The position numbers were made by a program, and so were the translations under genes. Shown here one piece after another: positions 35,807 through 43,751 of a stretch of 64,000 bases of DNA. Under the pieces are notes generated by a model that made no database searches, had not been told where the DNA came from, and saw nothing but the letters and a program-made list of their open reading frames with translations. The stretch is from Alcanivoracaceae bacterium (lineage in GTDB: Bacteria > Pseudomonadota > Gammaproteobacteria > Pseudomonadales > Alcanivoracaceae): the NCBI GenBank assembly GCA_002706085.1, contig PAJO01000062.1:106367-170366 (forward strand). Reading direction: 5' to 3'. Every line of letters begins with the position of its first letter. Position 1 is the stretch's first letter.

Positions 35807-36634
35807 CGCGGGCAGGCCCAGTTCCGCCATGGTGTCGTAATAGAGGGTGTCTGCCAGCTTGCGGTTGCGGGCCAGTGGCGAACGCATGGCGGGTTTGAAA
35901 TTGGCAAAGTACTCACCGCTGATGCCGGCATATTGTGGATCGAGGGCCAGGCTCACGGGCAGGCGGGCGGCCTTTTCCGGGGTGGTCAGTGTGGGCTTGA
36001 TCAGCGCCATGATGGGTTTGGGCACATGCCGGAAAATGGGGGTGTCCACTCCGCCGGGATGCAGGGCGTTGCTGGTGATGCCCAGTTCCTGGAGCCGTTC
36101 TGCCAGCACATTGCTGAACAGGATGTTACCCAGCTTGGATTGTCCGTAGGCATCCATCACCAGGTAGGGTTTGCGGCCCCGCCAGGTTTTCTTGTTGATG
36201 CGCCCCAACCAGTGAGCCACAGACGCCAGATGCAGGATGCGGGGCTGTTCTCCCTTTTGCAGCAGTGGCAGCATCAAGTGGGTAAACAGCACGGGCGCCA
36301 GATAGTTGACCCCGAACTGCATTTCATAGCCATCCCGGGTGTACTCCTGCCGGGTCGGTACCACGCCAGCGTTGTTGATCAGCACATCAATGGCGCCCAG
36401 CTCACGATAGAGGCTGGCTGCGCTGTCACGGACATTTTCCAGATCAGACAGGTCCAGCGGAAACAGGCGTACGCCGGCATTGGGATAGCGGTTCTTGATG
36501 CGGGCAACGGCGGATTGGCCCTTGCTGATATTCCGGCAGGCCAGAGTCACGTCGGCCCCCTGTGCTGCCAGCTGTTCCGCGGTGCAAAGCCCGATACCTG
36601 AATTGCCACCCGTGATCAGTACCCGTTTGCTCAT
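35801..36634 (-). CDS. Short-chain dehydrogenase/reductase (retinol dehydrogenase-like)
   Basis: 277 residues. TGGNSGIGLCTAEQLA is the NAD(P)-binding motif, NNAG appears at INNAGVVP, and YGQSKLGN is the YxxxK catalytic pair, with an ASVAH serine region before it. The ending with a long C-terminal tail resembles the eukaryote-like retinol dehydrogenase group. Substrate unknown. Its ATG overlaps the upstream lipoprotein hydrolase stop by 4 bp, so they form an operon. Confidence 0.9.
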   Translation of the reverse strand: MSKRVLITGGNSGIGLCTAEQLAAQGADVTLACRNISKGQSAVARIKNRYPNAGVRLFPLDLSDLENVRDSAASLYRELGAIDVLINNAGVVPTRQEYTRDGYEMQFGVNYLAPVLFTHLMLPLLQKGEQPRILHLASVAHWLGRINKKTWRGRKPYLVMDAYGQSKLGNILFSNVLAERLQELGITSNALHPGGVDTPIFRHVPKPIMALIKPTLTTPEKAARLPVSLALDPQYAGISGEYFANFKPAMRSPLARNRKLADTLYYDTMAELGLPAL

Positions 36635-37596
36635 GGAGAGTATTCCCTGTGGTTGTCATCCGTGGCGACAGGGTAACAGTCTGGCGACATCTGTAACGTG
36701 CTGCTGGGGCCAATTCCTGCCTCTTGTTGCTGGATCCAGTCAATAATGCGCTGCGCGGTAGCCTGCCACTGATTGCCTTGCAGCAGCAGGTGAGGGGCTT
36801 GTGGCTGAAACTGCCAGCACAGATGGGGGTCAAAATGCCTGCGCAGGGCATCGATGCCGGCTTGCGGCACCGTGTTGTCCTTGCCGCCGTAGAGCAGCAT
36901 CACGGGTAACTCGGGGTAAGCCGGGCTGGCGGCCTGGTTGCTGGCGGTATCGGCCAGTTGAATGAGCCCCCAGTAGGTGTCCAGCCTGACCTGCCGCATG
37001 ACCAGGGCATCGCGGGCCAGCCGCCGGGCATTGGCAGGGGCCAGAGACGGGTCGTCCGGGTCACGGCTTACGGTGACGCGGTAACCGGGTGCGATAGCGG
37101 CGACGGTAGCAATGGCGGCATTCCAGCCGTAGCGCAAGCGGATGCCTTCTCGCACCGCCGGGGCGGCCAGCACCAGCCCGGCCACTTTGTCAGGGCGCTG
37201 TTGTGCGGCCAGGATGGCGACTGCGCCGCCCATGCTTTCACCCAACACGAACACCGGTCGTTGGTAGGCTTGGTAAAGATGATCGATGCGTTGTACCGCA
37301 TCCTCGACCAGCCGTTGTTCCCCTGGCCAGTGGCCCTGCTGCAGGCGTGAACCAAAACCGGCCTGATCATAACTGTCCAGCAGCAGGCCGGCCTCGGCAA
37401 AGCGCGGACGCAGTTGATCAAAGGCGGCGTGGTAGTCGCCGAAACTGTGCAGGGCCAGCACCACGCCACGGGGCGGTTGATCTGCCTCCCACGACGTCAG
37501 TGTTGGCTCGATGGGCGTGCGGGTCTCCACATAGGCCTGCTGACTGCAGGCGCTGTACAAAGGCAACACCATAATGAAAACCAGAAAACGGAGCAT
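36631..37596 (-). CDS. Alpha/beta-hydrolase lipoprotein, monoacylglycerol lipase-like
   Basis: 321 residues from the ATG at 37594-37596. A lipobox (VLPLYSAC, Cys17) anchors it to a membrane. The core shows GESMGGAVAI with the nucleophile Ser, GGKDNTVPQ with the Asp, and PHLLLQG with the His; the ALHSFGDYHAAF block is the lid-side strand typical of monoacylglycerol lipases. It may release fatty acids from glycerides outside the cytoplasm. The same reading frame stays open to 38076 but that stretch overlaps the divergent 3D gene and is not used. No ribosome site was seen before this ATG. Confidence 0.85.
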   Translation of the reverse strand: MLRFLVFIMVLPLYSACSQQAYVETRTPIEPTLTSWEADQPPRGVVLALHSFGDYHAAFDQLRPRFAEAGLLLDSYDQAGFGSRLQQGHWPGEQRLVEDAVQRIDHLYQAYQRPVFVLGESMGGAVAILAAQQRPDKVAGLVLAAPAVREGIRLRYGWNAAIATVAAIAPGYRVTVSRDPDDPSLAPANARRLARDALVMRQVRLDTYWGLIQLADTASNQAASPAYPELPVMLLYGGKDNTVPQAGIDALRRHFDPHLCWQFQPQAPHLLLQGNQWQATAQRIIDWIQQQEAGIGPSSTLQMSPDCYPVATDDNHREYSP

Positions 37597-37599
37597 AGA

Positions 37600-38040
37600 A
37601 TGAGTGTAACCCTGCCGAGGCAACGGAAAGTGAATGCGGGCGGCTTTGCATTGGCTGTGGTGTCGCTGACCTGGCTGGTGTCGTTTTGCGAGGCACAACC
37701 CGAGCCGGAAACCCTCACGGTCACTGCGACGGCGTACAACTCCCTGCACGGACAGGGGCACGGCAAGGACCATGCCCTGGCGGCGTGGGGAGACAGGCTG
37801 GAGCCGGGCATGAAGGCCATTGCGGTGTCCCGTGACCTGATTGCGCTGGGGCTGGACCATAACACCGAGGTGGAGATCGAGGGGTTGCCCGGAACCTGGA
37901 AAGTCAAAGACAAAATGCACCGGCGTTGGAAGAAAAAAATCGATATTTACATGGGTGAGGACATTGAGGCCGCGCGGGAATGGGGGCGTCGCAAGGTCGT
38001 GATCCGGTACACCGTGCCAGCCCGTGAGAGCGGGCAGTGA
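37600..38040 (+). CDS. 3D-domain protein (MltA-like barrel)
   Basis: 146 residues from the ATG at 37600, with GGAG 6 nt ahead. A signal-like hydrophobic stretch (about 15-31; ALAVVSLTWLVSFCEA) precedes the 3D domain, in which three aspartates are conserved: in AAWGDRLE, in KVKDKMH and in KIDIYMG. Related domains occur in the lytic transglycosylase MltA and in Rpf/YuiC proteins that cleave peptidoglycan. It may act on cell wall glycan. Its start is 3 bp from that of the divergent lipoprotein hydrolase. Confidence 0.8.
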   Translation: MSVTLPRQRKVNAGGFALAVVSLTWLVSFCEAQPEPETLTVTATAYNSLHGQGHGKDHALAAWGDRLEPGMKAIAVSRDLIALGLDHNTEVEIEGLPGTWKVKDKMHRRWKKKIDIYMGEDIEAAREWGRRKVVIRYTVPARESGQ

Positions 38041-38089
38041 CAAGACGACATTCCTTGCTGGCGGGTTGCAGGGCAACCCGCCGCTGACA

Positions 38090-38851
38090 CTATTCCCGAC
38101 TCATGAACTGCATCAGCAGGCGTGTGGCCCGGCTGGGCAGCAGCTTGTTGCTCAGCGTCATCAGTTTGAAGACGCCACCCACCGGATTGTGCACAGGGGC
38201 AGTTTCGGTGGCAGCCTGGAAGACGGTGCGGGCGATGTCGTCGGCATCCAGGTTGACCCCCATGCGATCGACAACCGGTGAACGGAAGCTGGCTTCGGTC
38301 AACATGGGGGTGCTGACAAAGGGGGGCATGATGTCGAGTACCCGAATGCCCTGGCGGCCCCATTCAATATCCAGTGCCTCAGTCAGCGCACGCACGGCAA
38401 ATTTGCTGGCGGAATAGGAGGCGAAGTGCGGAGTGCCGTAGAGCGCCGAGGCGGAGCTCATGTTGATGACGGCAGCACTGTTACTGTCTTGCAGTAGCGG
38501 ATGGGCGGCCAGCGTCATGTTGATCAGGCCGGTGACATTGATGTCGATAATACGCTTGTGCTGCTCGGCGCTGATGTCTTCAAAATGCCCCATCTGCAGG
38601 ATGCCGGCACAGTTGAACAGCACATCCAGTCCGCCGCTATCGGCAGCGAATTCCTGGCAGGCGTGACGGCAGGCAATGTCGTCGGTGACGTCCAGCTGCC
38701 GATACCAGCACTGATCCAGCTCGCTGGCCAGCTCGACAAGTGCGTCGTGGTTGATATCCGTCAGCCCCAGTGTCCAGCCATTGCGGTGAAACAGGCGAGC
38801 GGTGGCCAGGCCGATGCCGCTGGCCGCGCCGGTGATCAGGATCCGTTTCAT
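38090..38851 (-). CDS. Short-chain dehydrogenase/reductase in the Baeyer-Villiger operon
   Basis: 253 residues. TGAASGIGLATARLF is the dinucleotide motif, NCAG the conserved structural motif, and YSASKFAVRAL the catalytic Tyr/Lys pair with preceding Ser in MSSASALYG. It follows the esterase gene with a 4-bp overlap. In such an operon it most likely oxidises a secondary alcohol to a ketone or handles the released alcohol. Confidence 0.9.
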   Translation of the reverse strand: MKRILITGAASGIGLATARLFHRNGWTLGLTDINHDALVELASELDQCWYRQLDVTDDIACRHACQEFAADSGGLDVLFNCAGILQMGHFEDISAEQHKRIIDINVTGLINMTLAAHPLLQDSNSAAVINMSSASALYGTPHFASYSASKFAVRALTEALDIEWGRQGIRVLDIMPPFVSTPMLTEASFRSPVVDRMGVNLDADDIARTVFQAATETAPVHNPVGGVFKLMTLSNKLLPSRATRLLMQFMSRE

Positions 38852-39789
38852 GGGCGGACGTCCTTCCAGTGTTGGTGAATGAAGCGGGCGCCGGTCATCA
38901 GTGCCTGGTCGGCATCAGCCAGTACCCCGGCGTGGAGCTGGAAGTCATGCCAGCGTTGAGGGTGCACCTGCAGGCGTGCGGGCGTGCCAGCGTCATTGAG
39001 TGCCTGGCACAGCCGGTGGCTGTCATTGAGCAGGATCTCGTCACTGCCGGCCTGAATCAGCACCGGTGGCAGGTTGCCCAGCTCACCGTTGATGGGCGAG
39101 CACTGCGGGCGGGCACGGTCGGTGTCTGCACCGGCGTACAGAAGGGCGCCGCTCTCCAGCCAGGCGGGGCTGAGCAGGCAATCACGGTCGGTGTCGAACA
39201 GTGCCGTGGCGGTCAGGTCGACCCACGGTGAAAACAGGATCACGCTGCTGGGCAGGGCAACCTTGCGGGCCTGCAGGGCCTGCAATAGCGCCATGGCCAG
39301 CCCGCCGCCGGCGGAGTCTCCCATCAGGGTGAGGGTGTCCGGGTGAACGCCTTCATCCAGCAAACTCAGGTAGACCGCCACCGCGTCGTCAATCGCTGCC
39401 GGGCAGGGGTGCTCCGGGGCGAGACGGTAATCTGGCACCACCACCCGGGCATTGGCATAGCGGGCCAGATGAGAGGTGATGGCTTTGTGGGTGTCGGGGC
39501 TCCCGGCCACATAGCCACCGCCATGCAGATACAACACCGTGCCTTGGGCATGAAGCGGTTGATAGTGACGGCAGGGCACATCGCCAACCGGGGCGTCATG
39601 ACTACCCACGTCCCGTGCTGTCAGGGTGGTGCCGGCAATGAGGGTCATCCAGCGGCGTTGAGTCTGGATGCTGAAGCGCGGGTTGACCACCGGTTTGAAC
39701 AGCAGCGCCAGCGAGGTGCGCAGGATCCCGGCCAGCACTTGCTGCAGCAAGGATTGAGACCGGCTGATGCGGTCAACGAACAAGCTCAT
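38848..39789 (-). CDS. Alpha/beta-hydrolase esterase (hormone-sensitive lipase family)
   Basis: 313 residues. LHGGGYVAGS is the oxyanion-hole motif and GDSAGGGLAM the nucleophile elbow, both HSL-family markers; the catalytic Asp and His are in QAGSDEILL and WHDFQLH. Cytoplasmic. It would hydrolyse the ester made by the monooxygenase, whose gene it overlaps by 17 bp, so coupling is tight. Confidence 0.92.
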   Translation of the reverse strand: MSLFVDRISRSQSLLQQVLAGILRTSLALLFKPVVNPRFSIQTQRRWMTLIAGTTLTARDVGSHDAPVGDVPCRHYQPLHAQGTVLYLHGGGYVAGSPDTHKAITSHLARYANARVVVPDYRLAPEHPCPAAIDDAVAVYLSLLDEGVHPDTLTLMGDSAGGGLAMALLQALQARKVALPSSVILFSPWVDLTATALFDTDRDCLLSPAWLESGALLYAGADTDRARPQCSPINGELGNLPPVLIQAGSDEILLNDSHRLCQALNDAGTPARLQVHPQRWHDFQLHAGVLADADQALMTGARFIHQHWKDVRP

Positions 39790-41230
39790 AGTCGCTCCAG
39801 TTTACGTGGCGGGTAAGGCGGCGATAGTCGAAGGTAAAGCCCGGCCAGTTGTTAGTGTTCTTGCCGCTGTCAGTCTTGTACCAGCTATGGCAGCCCTTGT
39901 CCCAGACGGTTGCGCGTATCTTGCGTTGCACGTCGTCATTGAATTGGGCTTGTACCGTATCGCGGACCTCCAGTGCACGCAGGCCTTGGTCATCCATCTC
40001 TGCCAGACACTGGCGCACATAGTGAATCTGGCTTTCCAGCATGTAGATGATGGAGTTGTGTCCGAGATTGGTATTGGGGCCGTAGAGCATGAAGAGATTG
40101 GGGAAACCGCGAACAGTGATGCCCAGGTAGGCCTCGGCTCCGTCCTGCCACGCCTGGTTCAGATCCTGGCCGTCGCGGCCGATAACGGTCATGGGGGTGA
40201 GGAAGTCAGTGGCCCGGAATCCGGTGCCATAGATAATGACATCGGCCTGGTGGTGGGTGCCGTCAGTATCGGTCAGGCCGGTCGCATCGACCGACGCGAT
40301 GCCGTGGTTGATAACGTCCACATGGTCCTTGGCAAGGGCCGGATAATAGTCATTGGACATCAGGATGCGTTTGCAGCCCATGGGGTAGTCCGGGGTGAGC
40401 TTCTCACGCAGCGCCGGGTCGGCAATCTGCTTGCTCAGGTGGCGCTTGAACAGCCATTCGTAGATCTTCATGGCCTGCTGCAGGGACGTGAAGCCCAGCA
40501 CCCGGGATTCATTGGCGGCGTAAATGCGCAACCGGTCCAGCGTTTGGGTGGCCGGGAGCCATTTGAGCAGCCGGTGCTCCAGGGAATGGTAGGGGCGGTC
40601 AGGTTTGGCAATCACATGGGCCGCAGAGCGCTGGAACAGTTTCACCCGGGCGGCCTGTTTTGCCACTTCCGGGACAAACTGGATGGCACTGGCGCCGGTG
40701 CCGACCACAGCCACGGTTTTGCCTGTCAGGTCGATGTCATGGTTCCAGCGGGCGCTGTGGAAATGCGCTCCCTGAAAATCCTCAATGCCGGCGAGGGGGG
40801 GATAGGCAGGCTGGTTGAGCTGGCCTGTCGCAGTAATCAGTGCCTTGCAGGTGAGAATGTCACCATTGGTCAGAGTGACCTGCCAGGTGCCCGTATCATC
40901 CTGGTAGCGGGCGTCGGCGACTTCGGTGTTAAAGCGAATGTGGCGGTAGATGTCGTATTTGCGGGCGCAGTATTGCTGGTAGGCAAAGATTTCCTGCTGC
41001 GGGGCAAATCGGCGACTCCAGGGATAGTGCCGCTCAAAGGAGTACGAATACAAATGGGACGGCACGTCACAGGCCGCACCGGGGTAGGTGTTATCGCGCC
41101 AGCAGCCGCCCACATCGTGGCCTTTTTCGATCAGCAGGAGATCATCCTGCCCCTGTTCCTTGAGACGAATCGCCATGCCAAGACCGCCGAAACCGGCGCC
41201 GATGATGATGACCTGATGGGTAGGGCTCAT
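39773..41230 (-). CDS. Class B flavoprotein monooxygenase, probable Baeyer-Villiger type
   Basis: 485 residues. FAD motif GAGFGGLG starts at residue 11; the fingerprint FQGAHFHSARWN (152-163) follows the BVMO pattern FxGxxxHxxxW, with Asn in place of the usual Pro/Asp; the NADPH motif GTGASAI is near 178. These enzymes insert one oxygen atom from O2 into ketones, giving esters. First gene in an operon with esterase and SDR, which together can convert ketones to an alcohol and an acid. Divergent AraC regulator. Confidence 0.9.
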   Translation of the reverse strand: MSPTHQVIIIGAGFGGLGMAIRLKEQGQDDLLLIEKGHDVGGCWRDNTYPGAACDVPSHLYSYSFERHYPWSRRFAPQQEIFAYQQYCARKYDIYRHIRFNTEVADARYQDDTGTWQVTLTNGDILTCKALITATGQLNQPAYPPLAGIEDFQGAHFHSARWNHDIDLTGKTVAVVGTGASAIQFVPEVAKQAARVKLFQRSAAHVIAKPDRPYHSLEHRLLKWLPATQTLDRLRIYAANESRVLGFTSLQQAMKIYEWLFKRHLSKQIADPALREKLTPDYPMGCKRILMSNDYYPALAKDHVDVINHGIASVDATGLTDTDGTHHQADVIIYGTGFRATDFLTPMTVIGRDGQDLNQAWQDGAEAYLGITVRGFPNLFMLYGPNTNLGHNSIIYMLESQIHYVRQCLAEMDDQGLRALEVRDTVQAQFNDDVQRKIRATVWDKGCHSWYKTDSGKNTNNWPGFTFDYRRLTRHVNWSDYELVR

Positions 41231-41333
41231 GGGGTATACATCCCGTTAACTGTTATTGATACCACTGTAGCGAGACCGGTTGCTGCTGTTTATGGCATTC
41301 TGGGACACAAAATTGTGGAAAACGGACACAGCC

Positions 41334-42341
41334 ATGAGCACCCTGCGCGCCATCACCAGCGTACGACTGCAAGCCGCCTATGGCGCAGAGCAGGGGGTGC
41401 CTGTGTCGGTAGCACTGGCAGGTTCGGGGATTGATGCGGCCATGCTCAATCAGGCGGACGCCACCATTGAATCGGCGCAGGAACTGAAGGTGATCGAGAA
41501 CCTCTGTGCGCACCTCGATGACCCCGTGTCTCACGGGTTGGCCATGGGACAGCGCTACCACCTCAGCAGCTATGGTGTGTGGGGCTTTGCCCTGCTGAGT
41601 AGCCCCACCTTTGGCGATGCCATTCGTTTGGGGGTGCGCTATCTGGGGCTGACCTTTGCATTTGTGGATGTGCGGTTGCAGGAAACCCGGGACAACGCCG
41701 TCCTGGTGCTGGAAGATGCCGGGTTGCCGGAAGTGGTGCGGCCGTATCTGCTGGCCCGGGATGCCAGTGCCATCATGGTGATCCAGGAGGAGCTGTTTTC
41801 TCTGCGGGTGCCTTTGACGGCATTACGGCTGCGATTGCCGGACAGAGACCCCGAGCAGGTGATCTCGTTATTCGGTCGCGAGCCGGTTTTCGACAGTGCA
41901 GTGAGTGAGGCGGCTTTCGCGCGCGGCTTGCTGGATATGCCGTTACCGCAGGCGAACCCGGTGACGGCACGGCTCTGCGAAGAGCAGTGCCACCAGTTGC
42001 TGGTGCAGCGACATTCCCGCGGCGGAACGGCGGCCCGATTACGCCGGCGGTTGCTGCAGCAGCCGGGCCACTTTCCTTCTCTGGAAACACTGGCTGAGGA
42101 GCTGCACATGAGTCCCCGTACCCTGCGACGCCATCTCAACCGGGAGGGAACCGGATATCAGGAACTGCTTGATGAGGTGCGACGGATGTTGGCAGAGCAG
42201 TGGCTGACGCTGGGCATTCTGACTCTGGAAGAAATCAGCGAAAGGCTGGGGTACTCGGAGCTGTCCAACTTCATTCACGCTTTTCGGCGCTGGACTGGCC
42301 AGACCCCTGCCCGCTATCGGCGTGGCCGAGTCGCGGGCTGA
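41334..42341 (+). CDS. AraC-family regulator of the monooxygenase operon
   Basis: 335 residues from the ATG at 41334; longer in-frame extensions exist but lack support. The N-terminal part (to about 230) is the arabinose-binding-domain type found in regulators such as OruR and MmoR. The C-terminal part has the two helix-turn-helix motifs: LETLAEELHMSPRTLRRHL and LEEISERLGYSELSNFIHAF. Its start is only 103 bp from that of the monooxygenase on the other strand, so it very probably activates that operon in response to its substrate. Confidence 0.9.
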   Translation: MSTLRAITSVRLQAAYGAEQGVPVSVALAGSGIDAAMLNQADATIESAQELKVIENLCAHLDDPVSHGLAMGQRYHLSSYGVWGFALLSSPTFGDAIRLGVRYLGLTFAFVDVRLQETRDNAVLVLEDAGLPEVVRPYLLARDASAIMVIQEELFSLRVPLTALRLRLPDRDPEQVISLFGREPVFDSAVSEAAFARGLLDMPLPQANPVTARLCEEQCHQLLVQRHSRGGTAARLRRRLLQQPGHFPSLETLAEELHMSPRTLRRHLNREGTGYQELLDEVRRMLAEQWLTLGILTLEEISERLGYSELSNFIHAFRRWTGQTPARYRRGRVAG

Positions 42342-42350
42342 AGCGGCCTC

Positions 42351-42812
42351 TCAGGGCATCTTCGGCAGTTGCATTTCCCCTTCCTTGTCGAAGGCCAGGG
42401 GGATGGGAACACCGGCCACCCGGGCCTTGCCCACTAGACGGTATTTGAGTGGTTCACCCTGTTGCTGCTGGATCTTTTGCAATTGCTGCAGGCTGCTCAT
42501 CAGGCTGGTGGTGATAGTGGTCGTCACCTTGGCATCGCCCATGGCAGGGAGGGTGACGGTGTCCCCGGTCAGGCCGCGGGCAAATTTTTCGCCGTTCACA
42601 TAGATTTCGTAATCCAGGCTTTTCAGTGTCAGTTCCCGGTCATTGGGGTTGCGCGCTCTCAGGGTGAGCCCCCACTCCTGCTCGAACAGGGTGAAGCTGT
42701 TCAGGTTGATGCCAGTGACACTGACTTCCGGGGCTTCAAGCTGGCCAAGGGTATGGCAGCCGGACAGTAGCAGGGCGGTGGCCAGAAGCCAGACAGAAAC
42801 GCGTGCTTTCAT
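42351..42812 (-). CDS. LEA type 2 / WHy-domain lipoprotein
   Basis: 153 residues. Lipobox ALLLSGC (Cys19). The rest is an LEA14-like all-beta domain: VTGINLNSFTLFEQEWGLTL then ARNPNDRELTLKSLDYEIYV. Bacterial proteins of this type are lipoproteins with possible stress-protective or envelope roles. Convergent with the AraC gene (9 bp between the stops). No operon partner. Confidence 0.85.
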   Translation of the reverse strand: MKARVSVWLLATALLLSGCHTLGQLEAPEVSVTGINLNSFTLFEQEWGLTLRARNPNDRELTLKSLDYEIYVNGEKFARGLTGDTVTLPAMGDAKVTTTITTSLMSSLQQLQKIQQQQGEPLKYRLVGKARVAGVPIPLAFDKEGEMQLPKMP

Positions 42813-43253
42813 TGGGAATCCATTTCGTGAGGGTGTGCGGTAAGGCTCAGAGACTCACTAGAATACGGACAAAGGTTCATCGCGAAAAGCGAGAGGCGAA
42901 ACGCAGTTGGTCTGGGGCGCGCCAGTGGAACCCGCTGGAGAGAGGGGCGGAACAAGTGCATGCCGGACGGCCCGGCCTCCCGCCACGCCACCGCGCCCCA
43001 AGGGGGCGCGCATGGCGCGGCATCCTGGCCGGGCCGCCGGCACGGTGTCGGCACAGCCGACCCCTTGATAATGGTCCTCATGGGGGAAGCATGGCAAGGG
43101 CCATCTGTGAGAAATTTGTATCCGCTCGGTTGACGGTATTGGTGGAAAATTGACATCGGCTGTAACCGTGGGATGAGACAATGCCGACAGTCATGGCGCA
43201 GAGTCTGTGCTAGATTGCTGAAAAACCATTGAAAGCCTGAATTCGGGGGAACG
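42813..43253. other. G+C-rich non-coding region with long hairpin
   Basis: 441 bp between divergent genes. The middle third is very G+C-rich and folds into an 82-nt near-perfect hairpin (42961-43042), followed by GTCGGC/GCCGAC at 43047-43061. No reading frame looks like a gene. Either promoter must lie near its edges. Confidence 0.6.
42961..43042. repeat. 82-nt extended stem-loop
   Basis: Outer arms GCCGGACGGCCCGGCC (42962-42977) and GGCCGGGCCGCCGGC (43027-43041); inner GCCACGCCA/TGGCGCGGC (42982-42990 with 43013-43021) and CGCGCCCC/GGGGCGCG (42992-42999 with 43003-43010). Only small mismatches or bulges interrupt it. Symmetric enough to form on DNA or RNA. Function unknown; it is neither a typical terminator (no T run) nor an obvious attC site. 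Confidence 0.65.
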
Positions 43254-43751
43254 ATGCGCCGCGTAGTTGTGATGCTGCTGTTGCTGGTGATGGGCCAGTT
43301 GCATGGGGGCGAGCTGGACAAGGATCTGGCAGATTTCAAACGGGATGTACTGGAAGTCAACAAACGCCTGCTATTGCTGGAAGAAGAGTTGTTGTTCCCG
43401 GCGGACACCCAGGTTGGGATTTATGTATCACTGGATGTGGGGCACTTCTTCCAGCCGGACAGCATTACGCTGGAGCTGGATGGCGAAGTGCTGGCCAGTC
43501 ATCTTTATACCGAAAAAGAAATTCGGGCCTTGATGAACGGCGCGGTGCAGCGGTTGGCGCTGGCCAATGTGAAGAACGGTGAGCATGAATTGACGGCGTT
43601 CGTGACCGGTATCGGTCCCAGTGGCCGGGAAATTCGTCGTGGCGTGAACGGCCAGTTCGAAAAGGCCCATGGCCGCCATTTTGTCCAGCTACATATTGAA
43701 GACGATGAGGCCAAACAGCAGCCCCGCTTCCGCTTCCGGGACTGGCGCTAA
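43254..43751 (+). CDS. Exported protein of unknown function, paired with TPR protein
   Basis: 165 residues. A signal peptide (MRRVVVMLLLLVMGQLHG) is followed by a Leu/Glu coiled coil (about 23-46; DLADFKRDVLEVNKRLLLLE) and then a beta-rich domain (VGIYVSLDVGHFFQPDSITL; GEHELTAFVTGIGPSGREI). No known family is recognised. Its stop overlaps the start of the TPR gene by one base, so the two are coupled and probably interact in the periplasm. Confidence 0.7.
   Translation: MRRVVVMLLLLVMGQLHGGELDKDLADFKRDVLEVNKRLLLLEEELLFPADTQVGIYVSLDVGHFFQPDSITLELDGEVLASHLYTEKEIRALMNGAVQRLALANVKNGEHELTAFVTGIGPSGREIRRGVNGQFEKAHGRHFVQLHIEDDEAKQQPRFRFRDWR

Noticed and set aside
37597..38076. N-terminal extension of the lipase-like gene
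   Set aside because: The extension is antisense to the 3D-domain gene and would bury the lipobox at residue 170; the short form has a normal lipoprotein signal.
39767..41434. 555-codon plus-strand open frame
   Set aside because: Antisense to the monooxygenase; no domain pattern. High G+C at third positions explains long shadow frames here.
42961..43042. Integron attC site
   Set aside because: No RYYYAAC/GTTRRRY core sites at the ends and no integrase nearby.
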